Shown here piece after piece: positions 1 through 4,290 of a DNA stretch of 9,361 nucleotides. A program made the translations under genes and the position numbers. Location: assembly GCA_030145595.1 (NCBI GenBank), contig JAQYVG010000133.1, positions 1 to 9,361 on the forward strand, in the 5' to 3' direction. This DNA is from Desulfobacterales bacterium. GTDB lineage: Bacteria > Desulfobacterota > Desulfobacteria > Desulfobacterales > UBA11574. The notes beneath the pieces are model-generated. The model had not been told where the DNA came from. It did no database searches and saw only the letters and a program-made list of their open reading frames with translations. Each line of letters begins with the position of its first letter. The first letter of the stretch is position 1.

Positions 1-1
1 G

Positions 2-853
2 TTGTTGGGATCGGCATCGCCGCATTTGGTTAAGGGTGTTTCGGAATCTCTGGCCGGAAGGATTGGATTCGTTGATCTGGCCGGTTTTCAACTTTGGGAA
101 GTCGGGATGCAGCATCGCGATCGATTATGGATAAGGGGTGGTTTGCCCAAAGCCTTTCTGGCCGGTTCAGATGCTGTCAGTAATCAATGGCGTGAAAGCT
201 TTATCCGAACGTTTCTTGAAAGAGACATCCCCCAGCTTGGCATCAACATTGCCGCAGAAACCCTTCGGCGATTCTGGACGATGGTGGCCCATTATCACGG
301 GCAGGTGTGGAACGCAGCGGAGTTTGCCCGCTCTCTTGGCACTGCTGAAAATACGGCGCGACGATATCTCGATATCCTTAGCGGTGCTTACATGGTTCGG
401 GTCTTGCCGCCGTGGTTTGAAAACTTGAAAAAACGCCAGGTCAAAGCGCCCAAGATATATATCCGTGACAGTGGTCTGTTTCACCGCCTGCTGCAGGTTT
501 CAACCCTGGCCGACTTGCAGGGGCACCCTAAGATCGGCGCGTCATGGGAGGGTTTTGCGCTGGAGCATCTCATCCATGTCTTTCGAACCAGAGACGCGTA
601 TTTCTGGGCAACACACGCAGGTGCCGAACTTGACCTCATGGTGACGATCGCCGGCAAACGGCATGGTTTTGAATTTAAATACACGGATGCTCCCGGGCGA
701 AAGCGATCGATGCATATTGCCATTGAAGACCTGGGACTGGAACATATGTGGATCATATATCCCGGGGATCAGAAATACGCTCTTGACGATAAGATTACCG
801 TCATTCCACTGGAAGAGATTTTGCAACTTGCGCAAACCGGGCTTATGACGTGA
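2..853 (+). CDS. DUF4143-type AAA+ ATPase, 5'-truncated by window edge
   Basis: This is the C-terminal 283 residues of an ATPase of the common 'ATP-binding protein, DUF4143' family, usually about 370-400 residues. The Walker A and B part lies off the left edge, so the first codon is internal and not a start. Visible parts in order: a sensor-1-like strand (LGSASPHL, residues 2-9) and a conserved SESLAGR segment with a likely arginine finger (14-20); a winged-helix-like stretch (about 105-135, AEFARSLGTAENTARRYLD); then a DUF4143 domain with a PD-(D/E)XK-like core, where AELD (about 206-209) and EFK (about 223-225) could be the acidic/lysine set of a degenerate nuclease fold. The family is widespread and poorly understood; some members are proposed to be toxin-antitoxin-like or mobile, which this window does not test. 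It ends in TGA with no clear terminator, and 276 nt separate it from the next gene. Family assignment is confident; the cellular role is unknown. Confidence 0.85.
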   Translation: MLGSASPHLVKGVSESLAGRIGFVDLAGFQLWEVGMQHRDRLWIRGGLPKAFLAGSDAVSNQWRESFIRTFLERDIPQLGINIAAETLRRFWTMVAHYHGQVWNAAEFARSLGTAENTARRYLDILSGAYMVRVLPPWFENLKKRQVKAPKIYIRDSGLFHRLLQVSTLADLQGHPKIGASWEGFALEHLIHVFRTRDAYFWATHAGAELDLMVTIAGKRHGFEFKYTDAPGRKRSMHIAIEDLGLEHMWIIYPGDQKYALDDKITVIPLEEILQLAQTGLMT

Positions 854-1045
854 GGCGACACCTATGTCTTACCTGTTGAACTGCAACAACGCTCGCATTC
901 CCCGCAGCTTGATTTCGACGAGCTCCCTTCGATCAGAGCTTAGGGTCGAAGACAGTCGAGTCGCTGCAGGTAGCTTCAATTAGTAAATGATGGAAGTTAG
1001 CTCAATATCTCGCGGATGCACCAACGAACACGAACCGATTTTAGG

Positions 1046-1074
1046 TTGCATTAAATTTAATATCTCATTATTAT
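1046..1074 (+). promoter_or_regulatory. Sigma-70-type promoter for rubrerythrin
   Basis: TTGCAT (1046-1051) and TATTAT (1069-1074) are separated by exactly 17 nt, about 55 nt upstream of the rubrerythrin ATG. The spacer contains a perfect 10-bp palindrome, TTAAATTTAA (1051-1060), and the surroundings are strongly AT-rich compared with the flanking genes. A palindrome between the -35 and -10 is a plausible repressor site. Rubrerythrins are often under PerR or Fur-type control in anaerobes, but this sequence is not a good match to either consensus. The rest of the 854-1129 gap shows only a weak 6-bp inverted repeat (928-933 with 946-951). Confidence 0.6.
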
Positions 1075-1129
1075 TTAAACGGATTTTACGAGCTCTCGAC
1101 AACGTGACGGGAATAAAAGGGATTTTGCC

Positions 1130-1633
1130 ATGAAAGAAAAAACCAAACAAAACGTTTATACTGCTTTTATCGGCGAGGCCAAGGCTTATTTCAGACTGCT
1201 GGCCTACGCCCAAAAGGCGGAAGAGGAAGAGGTTCCGCAAATAGCCTTACTGTTCCGTGCCATTGCCGAGGCGGAGCGGGTGCATGCGACTCGTCATTTA
1301 AACCTGGTTAAAGATATACTGGTTAAAGATACGGACACCAATTTGGAAAACTCATTTCAACGCGAAAAATCCGTCAGTGAAACTGAATACCCCGAGTTTA
1401 TCAAAGATGCTCAAATAGATGGCGAGAAAGCGGCCGAGGTTACCTTCAGTCAAGCCAGAGACGCTGAAAGCTTTCACTTAAAATTGTATGAACGGGCCAT
1501 TTATCATGTCATCAGGGACGAAGTCAAAGCCTATCATGTTTGTCAGGTCTGCGGCTATGTCACCGGCAAAAAAATACCGGCCAAATGCCCGGTTTGTGAG
1601 GCCCCAAAAGATAAATTTAAAACTATCGATTAA
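1130..1633 (+). CDS. rbr: Rubrerythrin (diiron peroxidase with C-terminal rubredoxin domain)
   Basis: Rubrerythrin reduces hydrogen peroxide to water in the cytoplasm of anaerobes, taking electrons through its rubredoxin-like iron centre. The 167-residue protein has the ferritin-like four-helix part (1-130), with Glu16, the ExxH pair Glu49/His52, Glu79 and the second ExxH pair Glu113/His116. The C-terminal rubredoxin-like knuckle has Cys138/Cys141 and Cys153/Cys156. Spacings between these ligands match, without gaps, the Desulfovibrio vulgaris protein as I remember it. One ligand differs: the position of its redox-switching Glu97 is Val82 here (anchored by the following YPEF). The start is supported by AAAAGGGA at 1115-1122, 7 nt before the ATG, and by the promoter upstream. 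A perfect stem-loop follows the stop by 7 nt, so the gene is probably monocistronic. The call is confident; the effect of Val82 is inference. Confidence 0.95.
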   Translation: MKEKTKQNVYTAFIGEAKAYFRLLAYAQKAEEEEVPQIALLFRAIAEAERVHATRHLNLVKDILVKDTDTNLENSFQREKSVSETEYPEFIKDAQIDGEKAAEVTFSQARDAESFHLKLYERAIYHVIRDEVKAYHVCQVCGYVTGKKIPAKCPVCEAPKDKFKTID

Positions 1634-1640
1634 CACCCTA

Positions 1641-1659
1641 ATCGAGCGAAACGCTCGAT
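1641..1659 (+). terminator. Stem-loop just after rubrerythrin, possible terminator
   Basis: ATCGAGCG (1641-1648) and CGCTCGAT (1652-1659) form a perfect 8-bp stem with an AAA loop, 7 nt after the rubrerythrin stop. No run of T follows, only GT-rich sequence (to about 1685), so it may stabilise the 3' end or pause transcription rather than act as a classic intrinsic terminator. Confidence 0.45.
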
Positions 1660-1724
1660 GTCCGTTGTCAGTTGTCTGTTGTTTGTAACTACTTTAAAAG
1701 AGCGCCTGACGGGCATTTTGTGAT

Positions 1725-1752
1725 CGGTCTGGAGTCATCTCAAGCCAGACCG
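1725..1752 (+). promoter_or_regulatory. Dyad (8-bp arms) upstream of the MBL-fold gene
   Basis: CGGTCTGG (1725-1732) is repeated in perfect inverted form as CCAGACCG (1745-1752), with a 12-nt spacer. Its right arm falls where the -35 box of the downstream TATAAT (1771-1776) would be. This suits an operator or activator site. It could instead be an RNA hairpin at the end of the upstream transcript, but no T-tract follows. Confidence 0.4.
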
Positions 1753-1770
1753 GCGAGAAAGAAACCGATT

Positions 1771-1776
1771 TATAAT
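1771..1776 (+). promoter_or_regulatory. Perfect -10 box before the MBL-fold gene
   Basis: TATAAT matches the -10 consensus exactly. At 17-nt spacing the -35 position (1748-1753) reads GACCGG, which does not resemble TTGACA, so any promoter here would need an activator. Transcription would begin around 1783, only about 11 nt before the ATG at 1794, giving a very short leader with no good ribosome binding site. Confidence 0.4.
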
Positions 1777-1793
1777 CCGCATTGGAATTTGGC

Positions 1794-2537
1794 ATGGATG
1801 TCATTTTTTTAGGAACGAACGGCTGGTACGATTCGGCTACCGGCAACACGATCTGTATTCTGATCAAATCGCATGATTATTATATTATTTTAGATGCCGG
1901 CAACGGCATTCACAAATTGGAGCAGCACTATCAAAAGGCCAGGCCCGTCTTTCTTTTACTGAGCCATTTTCACCTTGATCACATCTTCGGCCTGCATATT
2001 TTAGCGAAATTCGCCTTTACCGAAGGACTTGTCATTGCGGGCCCCAAGGGCACGCGGGAAATTCTAAACCATATCATAAACAAACCTTTTACAATGCCGC
2101 TGGACGATCTTCCTTACAAAGTAGAGGTGCTTGAGCTATGCGAACAGAAAAACATTTTACCGTTTGAAACAAGCGCCATGGAACTTGTCCACACTTCCCT
2201 TACTCTGGGCTATCGGATCCATTTGGAGAATAAAACGATTGCCTACATCCCCGATACCGGTTTTTGCCAAAATGCCCTGAAGCTGGCCCGCGATGTTGAT
2301 CTTGTCATCACGGAATGCGCCTATTTGCCGGGTGAATACTCGGATCAATGGCCGCATTTAAATCCGCAGGAGGCCGCCCGAATAGCAAAGGAGGCCGGCG
2401 CTAAGCAACTCGCTTTGGTACATTTTGACGCCGGGCGGTATACGACGCTGGAGAGCAGAAAGGATGCGGAGCTGCATGCCAGAAAAATATTTCCAAACAC
2501 GATTGCCACCCAAGATGACATGCAGCTGCATCTGTAG
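1794..2537 (+). CDS. MBL-fold metallohydrolase (RNase Z-like subgroup)
   Basis: This is a 247-residue cytoplasmic hydrolase of the metallo-beta-lactamase superfamily, binding two metal ions. The full ligand set is visible: HFHLDH (58-63), His133 (VHTSLTLGYRI), Asp154 (IPDTG) and His210 (LVHFDAGRY). An additional His188 (WPHLNPQEAA) resembles the His that RNase Z and related phosphodiesterases carry before their last helix. The lack of a long exosite arm and the overall length fit the 'ribonuclease Z-like / MBL fold metallo-hydrolase' group. The substrate cannot be read from the sequence; a phosphodiester is the most likely class. I chose ATG 1794 because the beta-strand begins at MDVIFLG and a perfect -10 box lies just upstream. 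An in-frame TTG at 1782 would add four residues and also lacks a ribosome site. The leader is very short if that -10 is used. A repeat tract begins about 25 nt after the stop. Confidence 0.88.
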   Translation: MDVIFLGTNGWYDSATGNTICILIKSHDYYIILDAGNGIHKLEQHYQKARPVFLLLSHFHLDHIFGLHILAKFAFTEGLVIAGPKGTREILNHIINKPFTMPLDDLPYKVEVLELCEQKNILPFETSAMELVHTSLTLGYRIHLENKTIAYIPDTGFCQNALKLARDVDLVITECAYLPGEYSDQWPHLNPQEAARIAKEAGAKQLALVHFDAGRYTTLESRKDAELHARKIFPNTIATQDDMQLHL

Positions 2538-2563
2538 CTTGAATGGCTCCCGCATGCCCCGGT

Positions 2564-2666
2564 GAGCAGTGGGCAGGGAGCAGTGTAAAAATGACCAGTT
2601 ATCAGTGAACAGTAAAAAGTGACCAGTAACCAGTATCTAGCATCCAGTATCTAGCATCCAGTAGCC
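2564..2666 (+). repeat. Degenerate CAGT-phrase repeat tract
   Basis: About 100 nt are built from variants of CAGT and CCAGTAnC. They include GAGCAGTG twice (2564-2571, 2578-2585) and two perfect tandem copies of the 14-mer CCAGTATCTAGCAT (2630-2643, 2644-2657) followed by a partial third. The tract runs directly into the AGGAGG of the next gene. The same phrase type recurs at 4151-4199. There is no reading frame that looks like protein. Confidence 0.8.
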
Positions 2667-2672
2667 AGGAGG
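2667..2672 (+). promoter_or_regulatory. Strong ribosome binding site that fixes an ATC start
   Basis: AGGAGG lies 5 nt before ATC at 2678, which is in frame with the flavin reductase. No ATG, GTG, TTG or CTG occurs in frame between the upstream stop (2627-2629) and TTG 2744. Using TTG 2744 would delete the flavin-binding loop. The site therefore points to 2678 as the true start. Confidence 0.7.
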
Positions 2673-2677
2673 TACAT

Positions 2678-3280
2678 ATCAACAGTCTTAAAATAGCAGC
2701 AATTTACGGCAGTCCCCGGCGCAAGGGCAATACGGCCGCGCTTTTGCAGCGTGCGGTTCAGGGGGCGCGCGATGCCGGAGCCCAGGTGGATGAAATCGTT
2801 CTGCGGGATCTGAAAATGTCCCCCTGCCTGGAGATTTACAAATGCAAGCAGAAAGGCGAGTGTGCCATCAAGGACGACTTTCAACAGGTTCGCAACCAAA
2901 TCCTTGCCGCCCGGGGCTTGATGCTGGCCAGTCCGATTTTCTTTTACACCGTCAGCGCCCACACCAAAACCCTGATGGATCGCTGCCAGTCTTTGTGGGT
3001 CAAAAAGTACTGGATCGATAAGGTGCCGCACGGAAAATGGGAACCTGTACGCAAAGGGCTCTTTATTTCAGTGGGTGCCACCAAAGGAAAGAAGCTGTTC
3101 GACGGTGCCCTGCTGACCGTCAAATATTTTTTTGATGTGCTGGATATGGAGCTCTGGCAGTCCCTGCTGTACCGCAACCTTGAATATGAAAGCGATGTTC
3201 AAAATAAACCGGAATACCTGCAAGAGGCCTACCTGGCCGGCAAGGAACTGGCCCGGGCTCTTCAGGAAGAAATCGTCTAA
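2678..3280 (+). CDS. NADPH-dependent FMN reductase / iron-sulfur flavoprotein family, ATC start
   Basis: This is a flavodoxin-fold protein of about 200 residues in the family that transfers electrons from NAD(P)H or a ferredoxin-type donor through FMN. Read from ATC 2678, the N-terminus is a textbook first strand plus phosphate-binding loop, GSPRRKGNT (11-19). Other landmarks are a cysteine cluster Cys50/Cys56/Cys62 ending in GECAIKDD, and the flavin-site segment SPIFFYTVSAHTKTLMDR. Members with a cluster often have C-x2-C-x2-C-x5-C; here the second position is Ile53, so only three of four cysteines are present and an intact 4Fe-4S cluster is doubtful. The start is unusual: the strong AGGAGG at 2667-2672 leads to ATC, and the first conventional start (TTG 2744) lies past the flavin loop. 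Either ATC is used at low efficiency or the base is a variant or error for ATG. The gene stands alone between repeat-filled spacers. Confidence 0.85.
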   Translation: MNSLKIAAIYGSPRRKGNTAALLQRAVQGARDAGAQVDEIVLRDLKMSPCLEIYKCKQKGECAIKDDFQQVRNQILAARGLMLASPIFFYTVSAHTKTLMDRCQSLWVKKYWIDKVPHGKWEPVRKGLFISVGATKGKKLFDGALLTVKYFFDVLDMELWQSLLYRNLEYESDVQNKPEYLQEAYLAGKELARALQEEIV

Positions 3281-3356
3281 CCCGGTTATTTAGATAGAGG
3301 TCGGGCACGGCAGTTGGCGAACAACGACTCTGCATGTGGATAAAAGCATTTTTAGA

Positions 3357-3391
3357 CCCCGGTTAAATAAAGAACAAGAGATTTAACTGGG
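3357..3391 (+). repeat. Inverted repeat A, TTTAACYGGGG motif
   Basis: CCCCGGTTAAAT (3357-3368) pairs with ATTTAACTGGG (3381-3391) around a 12-nt loop, with one mismatch. No T-run follows. It shares its core with inverted repeat B, so this is a repeated element and not a chance hairpin. Confidence 0.6.
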
Positions 3392-3445
3392 CACCCAGGA
3401 TTGACTCGATAATCAGGATATAAAATTCGCGCAGCGATGACATCA

Positions 3446-3525
3446 TTTGTTCGATCAGTGCTCGCCCCGTTAAATTTTTCGCAGAAAAGGAGCGCAGCGA
3501 ATTTAACTGGGGTCGATCGAACAAA
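3446..3525 (+). repeat. Inverted repeat B, 80-nt imperfect palindrome
   Basis: The outer arms TTTGTTCGATC (3446-3456) and GATCGAACAAA (3515-3525) are perfect 11-bp complements. The inner arms CCCCGTTAAATT (3465-3476) and AATTTAACTGGGG (3500-3512) pair with one bulge, and further pairing of the CGC...GCG type reaches the loop around 3484-3495. The nested structure resembles a REP- or MITE-like palindromic element. No transposase is nearby. Confidence 0.6.
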
Positions 3526-3581
3526 TAATAATCTGTGCTCGTCTGCATTTATCCGCGGTCAATTAACAGAAAAATCTTGCA

Positions 3582-3599
3582 AATCCTGTCAATCCTGTC
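3582..3599 (+). repeat. AATCCTGTC direct repeat, two copies
   Basis: AATCCTGTC occurs at 3582-3590 and again at 3591-3599 with no gap. It lies between the -35-like TTGCAA and the -10-like CAAAAT of a possible dodecin promoter, so copy number would alter promoter spacing if that promoter is real. Confidence 0.7.
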
Positions 3600-3610
3600 C
3601 AAAATATAGA

Positions 3611-3631
3611 AACGCGTAACCCGTAACCCGT
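3611..3631 (+). repeat. AACCCGT heptamers before dodecin
   Basis: One degenerate unit (AACGCGT, 3611-3617) and two perfect AACCCGT units (3618-3631) end 8 nt before the ribosome binding site of the dodecin gene. The same heptamer, in five units, precedes tex. Confidence 0.8.
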
Positions 3632-3652
3632 ATCAAAAAAAGGAGGTAAACC

Positions 3653-3862
3653 ATGAGTGAAAAGACTTATAAAATTATTGAACTGGTCGGATCGAGCGCG
3701 ACTTCTTGGGAGGATGCTGCCCAAGCCGCGGTGAATACCGCCGCCAAAACCCTGAGGGATTTGCGAATCGCTGAAATTACCCAAATGGATATGAAAATTG
3801 AAAACGGCAAGGTCGCCGCTTACCGGGCTCGGGTAAAGCTTTCATTTAAATACGAGACCTAA
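3653..3862 (+). CDS. Dodecin family flavin-binding protein
   Basis: Dodecins form hollow dodecamers that bind and buffer flavins such as riboflavin and FMN in the cytoplasm. This 69-residue protein has the family's full length and layout: strand KIIELVGSS (7-15), helix SWEDAAQAAVNTAAKTL (18-34), then strands LRIAEITQMDMKIE and KVAAYRARVKLSFKYE. The flavin-contacting residues differ from the type proteins. In Halobacterium salinarum dodecin Trp36 stacks on the flavin and Gln55 contacts it; by eye the equivalent positions here are Ile39 and Arg58. Ligand binding may therefore be changed. The start has an excellent AAGGAGG (3640-3646), 6 nt from the ATG. A TPR gene follows 18 nt after the stop with its own strong ribosome site, so the two are probably cotranscribed. 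Family membership is confident; the ligand is uncertain. Confidence 0.9.
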   Translation: MSEKTYKIIELVGSSATSWEDAAQAAVNTAAKTLRDLRIAEITQMDMKIENGKVAAYRARVKLSFKYET

Positions 3863-3880
3863 AAATCCGGAGGTATTAAC

Positions 3881-4156
3881 ATGCTGCCGTTCGAGGAAGC
3901 CGTTGCCAAGTTCAAAGAGATTTTAAAACATGATCCTGAAAATGCCGAGATCTGGTGTAGCTGGGGGGTGGCCTTGATGGAGCTGAAACAGTTCGATGAA
4001 GCCGTCGAGAAATTCGAAAAAGCAGCAGGATTCAGCCCTGATTTTTCACCGGCCTGGTACGGCTGGGGAATTGCCCTGTCGGCTTTAGGACAAAAGGAAG
4101 CGGCAGCTGAAAAAATCAAAAAGGCCATGGAGCTCGACCCGGAAAGCAGCCAGTGA
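3881..4156 (+). CDS. Small tetratricopeptide-repeat protein
   Basis: This is a 91-residue soluble protein made almost wholly of TPR helices. A leading helix, FEEAVAKFKEILKHDPEN (4-21), resembles the second helix of a TPR. Two complete repeats follow at about 22-55 and 56-89, with the expected W-x2-W-G-x-A-L, FDEAVEKFEKA and DP landmarks. TPR arrays this short act as protein-binding adaptors, so a partner is needed; the cotranscribed dodecin is the obvious candidate, but this is inference. The ribosome site is GGAGG (3869-3873), 7 nt before the ATG and 18 nt after the dodecin stop. The stop codon lies inside the start of a CAGT-phrase repeat tract (CAGTGATCAG, 4151-4160), so the present C-terminus may have been set by that tract. 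No signal peptide or membrane segment is seen. Confidence 0.85.
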   Translation: MLPFEEAVAKFKEILKHDPENAEIWCSWGVALMELKQFDEAVEKFEKAAGFSPDFSPAWYGWGIALSALGQKEAAAEKIKKAMELDPESSQ

Positions 4157-4199
4157 TCAGTTGTCAATGGCCAGTATCCAGTATTCAGTAACCAGCAAC
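4151..4199 (+). repeat. CAGT-phrase repeat tract, second copy
   Basis: This is a short run of CAGTGATCAG, CCAGTATCC, AGTATTCAGT and AACCAG variants, of the same kind as at 2564-2666. It overlaps the last two codons of the TPR gene and supplies its TGA. Confidence 0.7.
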
Positions 4200-4226
4200 T
4201 AAGGCCCGTTGGAGCGAAGCGGAAAT

Positions 4227-4241
4227 CCCGCTGAAAGCGGG
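4227..4241 (+). other. Small GC stem-loop between TPR gene and tex
   Basis: CCCGCT (4227-4232) and AGCGGG (4236-4241) form a perfect 6-bp stem with a 3-nt loop. There is no T-tract, so it is not a standard terminator. It may be part of the repeat material and is only weakly supported as functional. Confidence 0.3.
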
Positions 4242-4243
4242 GC

Positions 4244-4281
4244 AACCCGCAACCCGTAACCCGTAACCCGTAACCCGTAAC
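4244..4281 (+). repeat. AACCCGT tandem heptamer array
   Basis: One AACCCGC unit (4244-4250) is followed by four perfect AACCCGT units (4251-4278) and a partial AAC. The array ends immediately before the AAAGGA (4282-4287) that serves tex. Short perfect units like these are prone to copy-number slippage. Confidence 0.9.
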
Positions 4282-4290
4282 AAAGGACAA

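Larger units (their letters stand above)
3281..3652 (+). other. 372-nt gene-free spacer with repeats
   Basis: No credible coding frame is seen. The spacer holds, in order, two imperfect hairpins made from the motif TTTAACYGGGG (3357-3391 and 3446-3525), a phrase of the type AATCTGTG...TCTGC...ATCCGCGG (about 3530-3560), a 9-bp direct repeat AATCCTGTC twice (3582-3599), and two AACCCGT heptamers (3618-3631). A weak promoter, TTGCAA (3577-3582) with CAAAAT (3600-3605) at 17 nt, could serve the dodecin gene. There is no clear intrinsic terminator for the gene upstream. Confidence 0.75.

Noticed and set aside
167..835. Minus-strand open frames opposite the first ATPase
   Set aside because: The plus-strand product is a recognisable DUF4143 ATPase over the full length. 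The antisense frames overlap each other and have low-complexity, Cys/Ser/Arg-rich products.
928..951. CTTCGA/TCGAAG inverted repeat as an attenuator or sRNA
   Set aside because: The 6-bp stem has a large loop, no T-run and no associated open frame, so it is too weak to call.
1782..1793. TTG at 1782 as start of the MBL-fold protein
   Set aside because: It has no ribosome site, lies at the predicted transcript start, and the fold begins at MDVIFLG, so ATG 1794 is preferred. The difference is only four residues.
2744..3280. TTG at 2744 as the start of the flavin reductase
   Set aside because: It has no ribosome site and would remove the first beta-strand and the GSPRRKGNT flavin loop, which are encoded in frame just upstream.
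3437..3619. A 60-codon plus-strand frame in the repeat spacer
   Set aside because: It reads through the palindrome and filler phrases, has no ribosome site and no protein-like composition.
4244..4281. AACCCGT array as a CRISPR or telomere-like array
   Set aside because: The units are 7 nt with no spacers, so it is not a CRISPR. There is no sign of a replicon end; this is a simple tandem repeat.
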